Under the pieces are notes generated by a model that did no database searches, had not been told where the DNA came from, and saw only the letters and a list, made by a program, of their open reading frames with translations. A stretch of 44,540 nt of DNA from assembly GCA_017510075.1 (NCBI GenBank), contig JAFWNY010000030.1, forward strand, positions 1-44,540, read 5' to 3'. This document shows positions 22,454 to 31,674 of the stretch, piece by piece (within the stretch, counting starts at the first letter, position 1; each line of letters opens with the position of its first letter). This stretch comes from Candidatus Saccharimonadota bacterium. Its GTDB lineage: Bacteria; Patescibacteriota; Saccharimonadia; Saccharimonadales; Saccharimonadaceae. The position numbers and the translations under genes were made by a program.

Positions 22454-22999
22454 GCCACTACCCGCGGCTACCTTAAGCTTCAGGGCGCCGCCCGCGCCTT
22501 CCATTTTGACTTTCGCGGCAAGACGGTCTTAGACATTGGCTCCTCTACCGGCGGTTTCACCGAGTACGCTCTCGACCACGGTGCCAAGAAAGTCATCGCC
22601 GTAGAAAAGGGAACCAACCAAATGAAGCCCCCCCTAAGGTACAACCCCCACATCGATCTCCACGAAAAAACCGACATTTTTGATTTTAATCTGAGTGATG
22701 AAATTGACACGGTTGTCGCCGATGTTTCATTTATCAGCCTAAAACCAATCCTCAAATACCTTAAGCAGCTTCCGCATACCGACCTACTCATGATGCTAAA
22801 GCCTCAATTTGAAGCTGCGCAGAGTCAACTCAACAACGGCATCGTCAAAAACAAAAAAATCAGGCGAGAAATAATTAAACAGTTTGAAGCTTGGCTCAAG
22901 CAAAACGACTTCATCATTATAAATAAATACGATAATAAGCTATCCGGCAAAAACGGCAACGTTGAGCGATTTTATTGGTTAAAATCAAGTAAAAAGTAA
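22337..22999 (+). CDS. TlyA-family rRNA 2'-O-methyltransferase lacking the S4 domain
   Basis: A Rossmann-fold FtsJ/TlyA-like SAM methyltransferase. TRGYLKLQGAARAFHFDFRGKTVLDIGSSTGGFTEYALDHGAKKVIAVE, VVADVSFISLKPILKYL and LLMMLKPQFEA are the TlyA core, including the catalytic Lys-Asp-Lys-type positions. TlyA normally carries an N-terminal S4 RNA-binding domain of about 60 residues; here only about 35 low-complexity Gly/Arg/Pro residues precede the core, encoded by a large inverted repeat. Start at ATG 22337 is weakly supported (AGGAC nearby); a start inside the repeat is possible. 186-nt operon linkage to efp is close (9 nt). It modified 16S/23S rRNA in characterised relatives. Confidence 0.82.
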   Translation: MAVMALRGASGGYGRGMRGPSPVTTGARNPVPEKCHSAIATTRGYLKLQGAARAFHFDFRGKTVLDIGSSTGGFTEYALDHGAKKVIAVEKGTNQMKPPLRYNPHIDLHEKTDIFDFNLSDEIDTVVADVSFISLKPILKYLKQLPHTDLLMMLKPQFEAAQSQLNNGIVKNKKIRREIIKQFEAWLKQNDFIIINKYDNKLSGKNGNVERFYWLKSSKK

Positions 23000-23076
23000 A
23001 TTTTTGAGCATTTTGTAAGCCCAAGAAATTTAAAAATATTCCTGGCGCGAAACAAACCGCGAAAAATTTACTTTTT
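22991..23076 (+). terminator. Large-loop inverted repeat between the translation operon and pilM
   Basis: AAAAAGTAAATTTTT (22991-23005) overlaps the tlyA-like stop codon and pairs perfectly with 23062-23076, which runs into TTTTTT. The loop contains a CGCG/CGCG helix. It could end the upstream transcript just before the pilM promoter. Confidence 0.5.
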
Positions 23077-23079
23077 TGC

Positions 23080-23108
23080 TTGCAAAATAACAAGTTTACG
23101 CTTATAAT
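23080..23108 (+). promoter_or_regulatory. Promoter of the pilus assembly operon
   Basis: TTGCAA at 23080-23085, a 17-bp spacer and TATAAT at 23103-23108. The pilM ATG is seven bases after the -10 box. Confidence 0.65.
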
Positions 23109-23115
23109 AATATAC

Positions 23116-24162
23116 ATGAACTTATTGCATGGCGTGGGCGATTTCTTCTCCCTAGATATCGGGACAAATTCGATGCGAATCGTACAACTTTCTGGTGGCA
23201 GCCAGCGTGGATGGAGTCTGCAAAAATACGCTTACATCCCCATTGATCAGAAACTCACTGCTGATTCATCCGATCTCGGCAAGAAGCGACTCGGCGAGGC
23301 TATTCTCGGTGCTGTAGACCAAGCCGGCATCAAGACCAAAAACATCGCCATCGGCCTTCCTGCCTCCAAGACTTTCACCGCTATCGTTGAGACAGAGACC
23401 CTCCCCGAGAAGGAGCTCAGGAAGACTTTTAAATACGAGCTTGATAAATACGTCCCCATGTCACTTAATGACGCTAAGGCCGACTACGTCATTCTTGGCC
23501 CCAGCCCAAACGACCCAGCCAAGACTGAAATTCTCGTCAGCTCAATCGCCAAGGATTATGCTGAGTCTACTATGGAGATGATCGAAAAGACCGGTCTCAA
23601 TATTGTTGCCATGGAGCCAGAGCCGCTCGCGATGGCAAGATCCCTTGCTATACCTGGCGCCATCGATGCCATCATGATCGTCGACTTTGGCGAAAAGTCC
23701 ACTGACCTAGTCATAGTTTACAAAAATGAGCCACGCCTCGTCCGCTCCATTCCGGGTGGTTTCGGTGTCCTCGTAAATGCTGTTTCTGGTGGCCTTAACG
23801 TCAGAGAAGACCAAGCGCGTCAGTTTATCCTCAAATTCGGTCTCGATACACAGCAGGTCGAGGGGCAAGTCTTCAAAGTCCTTAGTACCCATCTAGACAA
23901 TTATGCCTCGGAGCTCGCCAAGTCCGTCCGATTTTTCCAGACCAAATATCTGGGCGGGCGCGTCGGTGGTATTGTTTTGTCTGGCTATGCTAGCATGATC
24001 CCGCTTTTTGCAGAATATATCGAAGCCAAGACCAACGTCCCCACCATGAAGGGCAATCCCTGGCAGTCCGTCCGCACTACTCCCGCGCAGCAGCAGGCAC
24101 TCATGCCAGTTGCTAGCGAGTTTGCTGTCGTGATCGGTTTATCAGAAAGGAGCAATGACTAA
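23116..24162 (+). CDS. pilM: Type IV pilus assembly ATPase-fold protein PilM
   Basis: A 348-residue actin/FtsA-fold protein of the inner-membrane alignment complex. FFSLDIGTNSMRIVQLSG is the phosphate-1 motif, VAMEPEPLAMAR, IMIVDFGEKSTDLVIV (phosphate 2) and GGIVLSGYASMIPLFAEYI (adenosine motif) follow in the order of PilM. It works in the cytoplasm, binding the N-terminal tail of PilN. ATG 23116 is used because the -10 box is seven bases upstream, giving a leaderless message; an in-frame ATG at 23080 lies upstream of the promoter. Its stop overlaps the next start (TAATG). Confidence 0.92.
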   Translation: MNLLHGVGDFFSLDIGTNSMRIVQLSGGSQRGWSLQKYAYIPIDQKLTADSSDLGKKRLGEAILGAVDQAGIKTKNIAIGLPASKTFTAIVETETLPEKELRKTFKYELDKYVPMSLNDAKADYVILGPSPNDPAKTEILVSSIAKDYAESTMEMIEKTGLNIVAMEPEPLAMARSLAIPGAIDAIMIVDFGEKSTDLVIVYKNEPRLVRSIPGGFGVLVNAVSGGLNVREDQARQFILKFGLDTQQVEGQVFKVLSTHLDNYASELAKSVRFFQTKYLGGRVGGIVLSGYASMIPLFAEYIEAKTNVPTMKGNPWQSVRTTPAQQQALMPVASEFAVVIGLSERSND

Positions 24163-25412
24163 TGGCTAAAGAATTCAAAATATCCGACATCCTCAGTAAG
24201 GTCACCAGCAAGATACCCGTTCATCATCGTCGCGTTCATCGCGAGATCAATCTAGTCCCCGACATCAAAAACGAGATGATCAAGACACTCAAGCTTCGCA
24301 ATTTTATTTTCTTCCTTTGCATCGTCGTGGCTTCTGGCAGCGTAGGTGTCACTTTCGTGTTTGGCGCTATCGTTGGTGGCCAGGGAATCGCCATCGACAG
24401 CAAGACGGATGCCATCAACGCCCTATCCAATAAGCTAGGCAGTTACAGCGATCTTAGCGATTTTCTCACCATCAAGGATCAGGTCGGCAATATTGACACA
24501 CTCAGCAGCAACAAAAAAGTCCTTTCCCGTACTTTTGATGTGCTAACTGCCATGATCCCCACCGGTGCTGACACCATTCAAATCTCCGAATTAAGCGTCA
24601 ACTTATCCAGCAGCAATCCCACGTTCTCCTTTGACGCCCAAGCCGATGCTGGCACCGCTCCGTTTATCGATTATCGTGTCCTCGATGCTTTCCAAAAGAG
24701 TATGCAATACCTCACCTTTGATTATGGCAATTATGTAGATCGCGACGGTAACACCATCCCCGCTTACTGTATTATTGATTCTGGCACCGACGGAGCTACT
24801 CTGCGCGACAGCAATAATAATTACTACGGTCTTTGGACTATCAATGCCGAAGGCTGCGATCCGGGTGCCGATGTTGACGACGACGGCAACACTATCAGTA
24901 GCGCCAGTAATTATCAGCTCGAAGAGTACGAGGGCCAGCAAGTCGTTCGTATTTGGCGCACCCCGCAATACAAAGAATGGTACAGCACCGAAGACATCGA
25001 AGGTCTTCCTCTAATGACCGAGAACGGGCAGATCTCTAACGTAGCCCATTTTGAGAGCAGCTGTATTAATTACAAAGTTGAGCTAAGCGATGGCCTCCCA
25101 GTCAAACTAGACGATTCCGACAATACTTGTATGCTTGTCCCAGACGGCACCGAGGGTATTAACATTACCGAATCCTCCAATGGTCGTGGTTCTTCCGACG
25201 AGCTAGTACTCAGGTTCTCCGCCAACATCACCCTTAATCCCGCGATTTATTCTTTCACCAACCAACATTTCATCGCCATCCCGCCATCCACTCGCCGCAA
25301 TGTTACTGATTCATACGTACAGATCCAAAACATGTTCGGCGAGCGCGCCGCTGACTGTGCCGCCGATGATGTTGACTGTAATTCTAAAGTTAATCTAAAC
25401 GGAGGTAATTAA
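24162..25412 (+). CDS. PilN-like type IV pilus assembly protein
   Basis: A 416-residue bitopic protein. The N-terminal EINLVPDIKNEMIK, equivalent to the PilN motif that binds PilM, precedes a transmembrane helix at about 45-70 (FIFFLCIVVASGSVGVTFVFGAIV). A helical segment and a ferredoxin-like periplasmic domain follow, with a long extra insertion compared with the 200-residue proteobacterial PilN. The end contains FSANITLNPAIYSF and a Cys-containing tail. The gene overlaps pilM by one base and precedes the PilO-like gene by one base. Function as the platform linker is from position and the INLVP motif. Confidence 0.82.
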   Translation: MAKEFKISDILSKVTSKIPVHHRRVHREINLVPDIKNEMIKTLKLRNFIFFLCIVVASGSVGVTFVFGAIVGGQGIAIDSKTDAINALSNKLGSYSDLSDFLTIKDQVGNIDTLSSNKKVLSRTFDVLTAMIPTGADTIQISELSVNLSSSNPTFSFDAQADAGTAPFIDYRVLDAFQKSMQYLTFDYGNYVDRDGNTIPAYCIIDSGTDGATLRDSNNNYYGLWTINAEGCDPGADVDDDGNTISSASNYQLEEYEGQQVVRIWRTPQYKEWYSTEDIEGLPLMTENGQISNVAHFESSCINYKVELSDGLPVKLDDSDNTCMLVPDGTEGINITESSNGRGSSDELVLRFSANITLNPAIYSFTNQHFIAIPPSTRRNVTDSYVQIQNMFGERAADCAADDVDCNSKVNLNGGN

Positions 25413-25413
25413 C

Positions 25414-26295
25414 ATGGCCAAGGAAGTAGCAATCGGCAAAAGACTCAAAATCTCTGAAGCTCAGCAATACATTATACTATCGGTACTGGGGGCCTCCATA
25501 TTTCTTGGCGTCGCTATCGCGCTAGTTATGCATTTCATCAAACAGATTTCGTTTAATACTGATGTCATTATCGCACAAGACCAATCCATCGCCTCCTATT
25601 CAGACCTCATCGAGACCATCGGCATCTGCGAAAAGCCAAAAGGCGACGTTTATACTAACGAAGAGCTCAATAGATGCTCACCAGATAGTATTGAACTCTC
25701 TAAGATATCTGGTACATTGCGCGCCAATATCCTTACCCGACTTGCCGCTAACGAAGCCCTAAACTCCGTCCCCAAAGGCACCGCCGACGCAGACTGCCTA
25801 AATCCCAGCACCAATAAAAACTACACCTACGCCGAACTCAACGAGCTTTATAACCAAGCCGCCACCGACGGCAACAACGAGGAGCTGAAATCTGCCAGTC
25901 AGCTCATCAAGAGCTGTTCGGCTCTTCGTGTCATCCCCGACGCCCTCCCCGCCTACAAGAACGAAGAAGCCCTCCTCGCCAGCCTCAACCAGCTTTTCCT
26001 CGTCTCTGGCTGGGAGCCTGAATCTCTCAGCCCGAGCGGCACGACTTCCGTATCTACTCTCGGTACCAATCTCAATAACATCTCAGTTAATTTATCCGTC
26101 GAAGCCAGTTCAGCTACTACCATGAAAGTGCTAGACAGTATCGAACACTCCATCCGTGAGTTTGATATAGAACGCGCCACTATCGAATGGGGCGGCAACG
26201 ATAACCTTGTGCTCCGCGCCCAGGCTACCGCATATTATATGGATCCTTCTACCATTACCGAAACCGTTAAAACCATTACAGGAGACAAAAAATAA
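25414..26295 (+). CDS. PilO-like type IV pilus assembly protein
   Basis: A 293-residue bitopic protein. One transmembrane helix (QYIILSVLGASIFLGVAIALVMHFI) near residues 18-42 is followed by a helical region and an extracellular alpha/beta domain ending in LRAQATAYYM. This layout, and its place after PilM and PilN, fit PilO, which pairs with PilN in the alignment complex. Direct sequence similarity is weak, as is common for PilO. ATG has GGAGG just upstream in the end of the PilN gene. Confidence 0.75.
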   Translation: MAKEVAIGKRLKISEAQQYIILSVLGASIFLGVAIALVMHFIKQISFNTDVIIAQDQSIASYSDLIETIGICEKPKGDVYTNEELNRCSPDSIELSKISGTLRANILTRLAANEALNSVPKGTADADCLNPSTNKNYTYAELNELYNQAATDGNNEELKSASQLIKSCSALRVIPDALPAYKNEEALLASLNQLFLVSGWEPESLSPSGTTSVSTLGTNLNNISVNLSVEASSATTMKVLDSIEHSIREFDIERATIEWGGNDNLVLRAQATAYYMDPSTITETVKTITGDKK

Positions 26296-26297
26296 AT

Positions 26298-26696
26298 ATG
26301 AAAACAGATCTAGTTACATCAATTGGTATTGCAATAGTTGGAGTAGTTGCTGCATACTTCGTTTGCAACATTTTCATTGGCGATATCGAACCAGTCAAAG
26401 TCAAATCAGTAGACGCCTCAGTCTCAGCCACTTTGGCCGAACCAGACGCCGAGGTCTTTAATTATCGCGCGCTAAATCCTACAGTTGAAGTTTATGTTGG
26501 CGAATGTACCGAATATAGCGATTCTGGTGAATGCCTTGACGGTACCATCATCGAAGATAACTATGACGATCAAGATTTTGACATAGAATTAGAGACCGAG
26601 CCCCCCACCACAAACGGCGGCACCACTACAAATAACGCCACCATCGAAGAACCCAGCGATGATATTGACGCCGCGTCTACTACGGAGGGTAATTAA
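26298..26696 (+). CDS. Small membrane protein in the pilus operon
   Basis: A 132-residue protein: transmembrane helix at about residues 6-28 (LVTSIGIAIVGVVAAYFVCNIFI), a short VKVKSVDASVSATLAEPDAEVFNYRALNPTVEVYVG segment and an acidic, Asn/Thr-rich disordered tail with two Cys (GECTEYSDSGECLDG). It takes the place of PilP in the pilMNOP order but shows no lipoprotein box or PilP fold. There are two bases from the PilO-like stop, and its last base is the first of pilB. Probably an accessory of the pilus platform; the role is unknown. Confidence 0.7.
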   Translation: MKTDLVTSIGIAIVGVVAAYFVCNIFIGDIEPVKVKSVDASVSATLAEPDAEVFNYRALNPTVEVYVGECTEYSDSGECLDGTIIEDNYDDQDFDIELETEPPTTNGGTTTNNATIEEPSDDIDAASTTEGN

Positions 26697-28459
26697 TGGC
26701 TCTCCTCACCAAGGATGCCGAGAATCGCATTGTCAACCTCCTTCTTTCAGAAGGTCTAGCTGAGCCGAATCTCGTTTTGAATATCAAACAAGAAGCCGAG
26801 TCTAACGGCAAGCCTGTCCTCACAGAGCTCATCAATCGCCAGCTTATTACTAATGATATGGTATCCCACGCTACCGCCGTTATTATTGGCGTCCCTTACG
26901 TCGAGCTCAAGAACATCACCATTGACCAAGATATTCTCGCCAAAATCCCTGGAGACGCATCTTCTCGCGTCCTCGCGGTGCCTCTAGGTGAGAAAGATGG
27001 CATGCTCAATGTTGCCATGGTTGACCCCACCAACGTCCAGTCTACCGATTATATTTCCAACCTCGTCAATCAGCCCATTCGAGTATGGATGTCATCCGAG
27101 CGCGGTATTCGCGAGATGCTCGATAAATACCACGGCGATTTCTCCGGCGTCAAGGAAGCCGTCCGCGAGACCGGTGAAGAGGCCGCCGAGGAGGCCCGCT
27201 CCAATGTCAAGACCATCGTGCAGGACTCACCCATATCCAAGGCCCTTACTACGATTCTCAGCTACGCTGCCAAGACCAAAGCTTCCGATATTCACATCGA
27301 ACCGCTCGAGAACTCCCTTATCATTCGCTGCCGCATTGACGGCGTACTTCGCAAAATCATGGAGCTCCCCAAGACCGTTGCTCCCGCCCTTGTCTCTCGT
27401 ATCAAAATCCTCAGTAACCTCAAAATCGACGAACACCGCATCCCACAAGACGGCCAATTTACCGTCTTGGTAGATGATCAAGAGATCGACCTTCGTATTG
27501 CTATATCGCCAGTCACTTGGGGCGAGCAGGTAGTCATCCGCCTTCTCGACAAAACCGGCGTCAGCATGGAAATCGAAAAAATGGGCATGAGCGGCAGGGC
27601 ACTACGCTCTGTACTAGACGGGATTCATAAGCCAAACGGCATGATCCTCACTTCGGGCCCTACCGGCTCCGGGAAATCCACCACCCTTTACGCCCTCATC
27701 CAGCAAATCAAATCCGAAGAAATCAACATCGTCACCCTCGAGGATCCGGTCGAGTACAAAATGGACGGCATTAATCAAATCCAAGTCAATGTTGACGCCG
27801 GTCTTACCTTCGCCAATGGTCTCAGAAGCATCCTCCGTCAGGACCCCGACGTAGTGATGGTCGGTGAGATTCGTGACTCCGAAACCGCCGGCCTCGCCGT
27901 GCAAGCCGCCCTTACCGGTCACCTCGTCTTTAGCACTCTCCATACCAACTCCGCAGCCGGTATTTTACCGCGTCTTCTCGATATGGGTATCGAGCCGTTC
28001 CTTCTCGCTTCCACCCTTAACGTCGTCATTGGCCAGCGCCTTGTTCGCCGCATCACCGAGAAAAGGGAACTATACAAGTCCACTGAGGTCGAGACCAAAG
28101 GCATCAATGACATCGTCGGTGACCTTCTCCCCAAAGATCAGGACGAGGTTGCCGCCGTCAGCGAGGATCTCGGATACCCGGGCTTACCAGTCAAATCAGA
28201 CTCTCACTATATGCTCGCTCACGGCATGGATTCCAAAGAGACCCCTGGCGGTTACAAGGGCCGCGCCGGCCTCTATGAAACTATCGATGTCGATGAGGAT
28301 ATCCAGAAGCTCATTATTTCTCACGCCACCGCCAACGAAATCATGCGCCTTGCCAAGACAAAAGGCACCGTCACCATGCGTCAAGATGGCATTTTGAAAG
28401 TCTTATCTGGAATAACCAGTATTGAGGAGGTCAACCGCGTAGCTAGTGATTTATCATAA
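26696..28459 (+). CDS. pilB: Type IV pilus extension ATPase PilB
   Basis: A 587-residue GspE/PilB family motor. An N-terminal MshEN-type domain (about 1-140), the linker KALTTILSYAAKTKASDIHIEP, Walker A SGPTGSGKST near residue 320, the Asp box TLEDPVEYKMDGINQIQVN, Walker B RQDPDVVMVGEIRDSETA and the His box TGHLVFSTLHTN are all present. The C-terminal Zn-binding tetracysteine motif that normally follows QRLVRRI is absent: the whole protein has a single Cys. It powers pilin polymerisation at the cytoplasmic face. TAATG overlap with the previous gene. Confidence 0.93.
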   Translation: MALLTKDAENRIVNLLLSEGLAEPNLVLNIKQEAESNGKPVLTELINRQLITNDMVSHATAVIIGVPYVELKNITIDQDILAKIPGDASSRVLAVPLGEKDGMLNVAMVDPTNVQSTDYISNLVNQPIRVWMSSERGIREMLDKYHGDFSGVKEAVRETGEEAAEEARSNVKTIVQDSPISKALTTILSYAAKTKASDIHIEPLENSLIIRCRIDGVLRKIMELPKTVAPALVSRIKILSNLKIDEHRIPQDGQFTVLVDDQEIDLRIAISPVTWGEQVVIRLLDKTGVSMEIEKMGMSGRALRSVLDGIHKPNGMILTSGPTGSGKSTTLYALIQQIKSEEINIVTLEDPVEYKMDGINQIQVNVDAGLTFANGLRSILRQDPDVVMVGEIRDSETAGLAVQAALTGHLVFSTLHTNSAAGILPRLLDMGIEPFLLASTLNVVIGQRLVRRITEKRELYKSTEVETKGINDIVGDLLPKDQDEVAAVSEDLGYPGLPVKSDSHYMLAHGMDSKETPGGYKGRAGLYETIDVDEDIQKLIISHATANEIMRLAKTKGTVTMRQDGILKVLSGITSIEEVNRVASDLS

Positions 28460-28480
28460 TACTTGTGGTATAATATAAAT

Positions 28481-29563
28481 ATGGAAAATAGTGGGCAATA
28501 TAATTCACCAAAAATAGAGAATTTACTCGAAGAATGCATTCGTCGCAATGCATCAGATCTTCATATTCAGTACGGTTTACCCCCCATTTTACGTATTGAC
28601 GGCGCGCTTACCCCAGTAGCTGGCAGCAAGGCACTAAACGAAGACGCTGTTCATAATCTTATCTTTGCGACTCTTGACGAAGACCAGCAAAAAATCCTCA
28701 TGAAGGACAAAGAGTTTGACTATTCTTTTGCTTTTGGCGACATTGCAAGATTCCGCGTCAATGCATTTCACGAGCGCGGCAAGCTCGCCGCGGCATTCCG
28801 ACTTATTCCTAATCAAATCAAAAACATCAACGACCTCGGCATGCCCGCCATTGTAGAGACATTCGCAGAATACCCACGAGGCCTAGTATTAGTCACTGGT
28901 CCCACTGGCTCCGGCAAATCCACCACTCTTGCAGCCCTAGTCGATAAAATCAACCGCGAGAAGTCATCCCACATCATCACTATCGAAGATCCCATTGAAT
29001 TCACTCACAAATCGCAGCGTTCTGTTATTGCTCAGCGCGAAGTTCATTATGACACCTTTAGTTTTGCCGCTGCCCTCCGCTCTGTTCTTCGTGAAGACCC
29101 CGACGTAGTCTTGATCGGTGAGATGCGTGATCTCGAGACCATCCAAGCCGCCATCACTATCGCCGAGACGGGTCACCTAGTCTTTGCCACCCTCCACACC
29201 AACTCCGCCGCTCAGTCTATTGATCGTATGGTCGACGTTTTCCCCGCCCACCAGCAGCCACAAGTCCGCACTCAGCTCAGTAATATACTTATGGCAATCT
29301 GCTCTCAGCGCCTTGTTCCGGCAATTGCCGGCGGCCGCGTAGTTGCCGCCGAGATCATGATAGCGAATTCCGCTGTCCGCGCACTGATTCGCGACGGCAA
29401 GACCCACCAGCTAGATACCGCCATCCAGACGGGTGCCGAGCAAGGCATGCAGACCATGGACCGCACCCTAGCCAAGCTTGTCCAGACCGGCATCATCACT
29501 TACGATTCAGCTCGCGAGTACGCCGTGGATATCAACGAATTAAACAGGTTTGTCAAGGGCTAG
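28481..29563 (+). CDS. pilT: Type IV pilus retraction ATPase PilT
   Basis: A 360-residue hexameric motor that depolymerises the pilus. ASDLHIQYGLPPILRIDG, Walker A TGPTGSGKSTTLAAL near residue 135, IEDPIEF, the REDPDVVLIGEMRDLETI Walker B, TGHLVFATLHTNSA, and the PilT-specific VDVFPAHQQPQVRTQLSNIL and AIRxLI-like SAVRALIRDGK are all present. ATG 28481 follows its own TATAAT (28469-28474) by six bases, so pilT can be expressed separately from pilB; upstream in-frame ATG at 28463 lies before this box. Only the plus-strand operon surrounds it. Confidence 0.95.
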   Translation: MENSGQYNSPKIENLLEECIRRNASDLHIQYGLPPILRIDGALTPVAGSKALNEDAVHNLIFATLDEDQQKILMKDKEFDYSFAFGDIARFRVNAFHERGKLAAAFRLIPNQIKNINDLGMPAIVETFAEYPRGLVLVTGPTGSGKSTTLAALVDKINREKSSHIITIEDPIEFTHKSQRSVIAQREVHYDTFSFAAALRSVLREDPDVVLIGEMRDLETIQAAITIAETGHLVFATLHTNSAAQSIDRMVDVFPAHQQPQVRTQLSNILMAICSQRLVPAIAGGRVVAAEIMIANSAVRALIRDGKTHQLDTAIQTGAEQGMQTMDRTLAKLVQTGIITYDSAREYAVDINELNRFVKG

Positions 29564-29564
29564 C

Positions 29565-30770
29565 ATGAAACGCTTCAATTATAAAGCCAAAGTCAAAGAA
29601 ACCGGCAAGTCCGTCAAAGGCAGCATCCAGGCTGAGAACGAGCAATTCGCTGGTCGGCTACTCCTTGAGCAAGGGTATATTCCAGAGTCCCTAGTAGAAG
29701 AAGGCGAAGGTATCCTAGGCAAAGCAAATCGCGTCACCAATAAAGACCGCATCATGTTCACTCGCCAACTCTCCACTCTAATCGGCGCTGGGCTGCCGCT
29801 CGCTTCCTCTCTTCGTACAGTTGCCAATCAGACAGAAGGCAAGGGAATGAAAGCCGTCATCGAAGAAATTCTCGCCGCCGTTGAGTCCGGCAAAAGCCTG
29901 TACGAAGCCTTCTCTGCTCATCCAGACATCTTCAACGGTGTTTACCTCGCACTTATCCAGGCAGGCGAGAAGTCCGGTACGCTTGATATCGCCCTGAAGC
30001 GCCTCGCCGATCAGGAAGAAAAAGACGCCGCCATGATGAGCAAGATCAAAGGCGCCCTTGTCTACCCGGCCATCATTTTGGTCGTGATTATTGCTGTGCT
30101 TGCCTTTATGATGATCATGGTCGTGCCTCAGGTGCAGAATCTCTACGAAGACATGGGCCAAGTTCTCCCCGGCCTTACCCAATTCTTGGTCAATATTTCG
30201 ACGTTTTTCGGCACCTTCTGGTGGTTAGTATTGCTTATCGTTGCCGGTATTGGCGGAGGTATTTTTTACTTCGTCAAGAAGACTCCTTCTGGCCGCAAGG
30301 TAGCCGACAGCTTTAAGATTCACGTGCCAGTATTCGGTGGGCTTTTTCGCAAACTCTATGTCTCACGTTTTGCCCGCACTGCCGAGATGATGTTAGCTAC
30401 CGGTGTCCCCATGCTTGATTCTGTCAAGATCGCTATCGAATCTACCAGCAATGTCATAGTCGAAGAAGAGTACAGCAAATCTCTCGAATCCATCAAAGGC
30501 GGCAAGCCGCTCTCGGCCTCCATTGAAGGGCTCGAATACATGCTGCCACTTGTCCCCCAGATGTCGAGCATTGGTGAAGAGTCTGGCAAGATCGACGAAA
30601 TGCTCGGCAAAGCCGCCCAAGTCTACGAAAATGAGCTCGATGAGCAGATCAATAATATCTCCACCATGATCGAGCCTATCCTCATGGTCATCATGGCTGG
30701 CCTCATCGGCGTCGTCGTCGGCGGTACTCTCCTCCCAATCTACTCCCTCGTCAACTCCGTCGGCGCCTAG
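29565..30770 (+). CDS. pilC: Type IV pilus inner-membrane platform protein PilC
   Basis: A 401-residue GspF/PilC family protein. FNYKAKVKETGKSVKGSIQAENEQFAGRLLLEQGYIP is the usual opening; two GspF repeats follow (FTRQLSTLIGAGLPLASSLRTVANQ and FARTAEMMLATGVPMLDSVKIA), with membrane helices near 170-190, 220-245 and at the C-terminus (EPILMVIMAGLIGVVVGGTLLPIY). It couples PilB/PilT to the growing fibre. ATG 29565 starts one base after the pilT stop; an earlier in-frame ATG lies inside pilT. Last gene of the operon, ending before a strong hairpin. Confidence 0.95.
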   Translation: MKRFNYKAKVKETGKSVKGSIQAENEQFAGRLLLEQGYIPESLVEEGEGILGKANRVTNKDRIMFTRQLSTLIGAGLPLASSLRTVANQTEGKGMKAVIEEILAAVESGKSLYEAFSAHPDIFNGVYLALIQAGEKSGTLDIALKRLADQEEKDAAMMSKIKGALVYPAIILVVIIAVLAFMMIMVVPQVQNLYEDMGQVLPGLTQFLVNISTFFGTFWWLVLLIVAGIGGGIFYFVKKTPSGRKVADSFKIHVPVFGGLFRKLYVSRFARTAEMMLATGVPMLDSVKIAIESTSNVIVEEEYSKSLESIKGGKPLSASIEGLEYMLPLVPQMSSIGEESGKIDEMLGKAAQVYENELDEQINNISTMIEPILMVIMAGLIGVVVGGTLLPIYSLVNSVGA

Positions 30771-30882
30771 ATCCATCCATTAGATTAAATATCTCTCCTA
30801 CCTTCAGTCGAGCTATTTATTTGGCCAAATGCCTAAAGGACTAATAGCTACCCCACTCAATGTCATCCATTGCTACCACACC

Positions 30883-30916
30883 ATTAAAATTACCCCAATT
30901 AAGGGGTAATTTTAAT
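30883..30916. terminator. Bidirectional terminator between pilC and the pilin gene
   Basis: Perfect 14-bp arms 30883-30896 and 30903-30916 (ATTAAAATTACCCC and complement) around AATTAA, with A/T-rich flanks in the stem base. It lies between convergent genes. Confidence 0.75.
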
Positions 30917-30934
30917 TACGGCAATACTTGTTAA

Positions 30935-31543
30935 TTATTCACCATCACTGGTACTAGTCTTGTCGCCAATTGAGCCGCTAGCTTGGCAGTAGAAAGTTCC
31001 ACCTTCCATGTAGCCATAGATAGCAAAGGCGTTCGAGCCCTTATCCGCTCTCGGCATAGCATCGCCATTGGCATCTGATTCATTACAGTTTGCACCGGTA
31101 ATAACGAAAACCTGCGAACCTGCCTTCGCATCTACTGTGTCTAACGCATTAGTCGAGGCGTTATGTTCATGAGTAACCTCAGAACTAGGGCTAGTCGTGC
31201 TTAAGCCATTCCATGTATCAAACGTATACGCAACGACCTCGTACGGGTTGCCATTTGGATCAGATCCCTCTTCATTGATCCATCTAGCTGGATCCAGATA
31301 AGTTGGACCAGTGGTACTGCTGCCAAGAATTTTGCTTAGCCGCCCGCCATTATTACTCATATAGTTTGTCACCGCAGTGGACAGCATTGAGTAGTCATCT
31401 CGTCGCTGCGTGTTCCGCTGACTACGTTGCAGCGCAGGGAGAGCAATAAAGACCATCAAGAAAATCAAACCAGCGATCGCAAGCACCAGCACGACTTCGA
31501 TAATCGTAAAGCCCTTCTTATTGTTAATATTTTGTTTTACCAT
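30935..31543 (-). CDS. Type IV pilin, candidate major pilin
   Basis: A 202-residue pilin. The leader MVKQNINNKK ends in Gly before FTIIEVVLVLAIAGLIFLMVFIALPALQRSQRNTQRRDD, with Phe+1, Glu+5 and the long N-terminal helix. The C-terminal globular domain has a Cys pair (GANCNESD and TFYCQASG). The first 40 mature residues are nearly the same as those of the adjacent pilin at 31675, pointing to gene duplication. AAAGGA lies seven bases before ATG. Because of its compact size and position beside pilD it could be a major subunit; expression would decide. Confidence 0.9.
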   Translation of the reverse strand: MVKQNINNKKGFTIIEVVLVLAIAGLIFLMVFIALPALQRSQRNTQRRDDYSMLSTAVTNYMSNNGGRLSKILGSSTTGPTYLDPARWINEEGSDPNGNPYEVVAYTFDTWNGLSTTSPSSEVTHEHNASTNALDTVDAKAGSQVFVITGANCNESDANGDAMPRADKGSNAFAIYGYMEGGTFYCQASGSIGDKTSTSDGE

Positions 31544-31630
31544 AATAAATCCTTTCTAGATATTATGCTTAACGCCGCACAAGTATGACTTGACGACATA
31601 TTCTTTACTTTATAATACCAAAAAAAACAT

Positions 31631-31648
31631 AAAAAGCAAGAGCTTTTT
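31631..31648 (-). terminator. Terminator after the second pilin
   Basis: AAAAAGC (31631-31637) and GCTTTTT (31642-31648) form a small stem with T-runs on both strands, just beyond the pilin stop at 31675. Confidence 0.5.
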
Positions 31649-31674
31649 ATATAAATTTAAGCTACAGCGAGATA

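Noticed and set aside
31592-31618. Plus-strand promoter (TTGACG and TATAAT) antisense to the pilin region
   Set aside because: The spacer is only 15 bp and the predicted transcript would end within about 30 bases at the 31631 hairpin.
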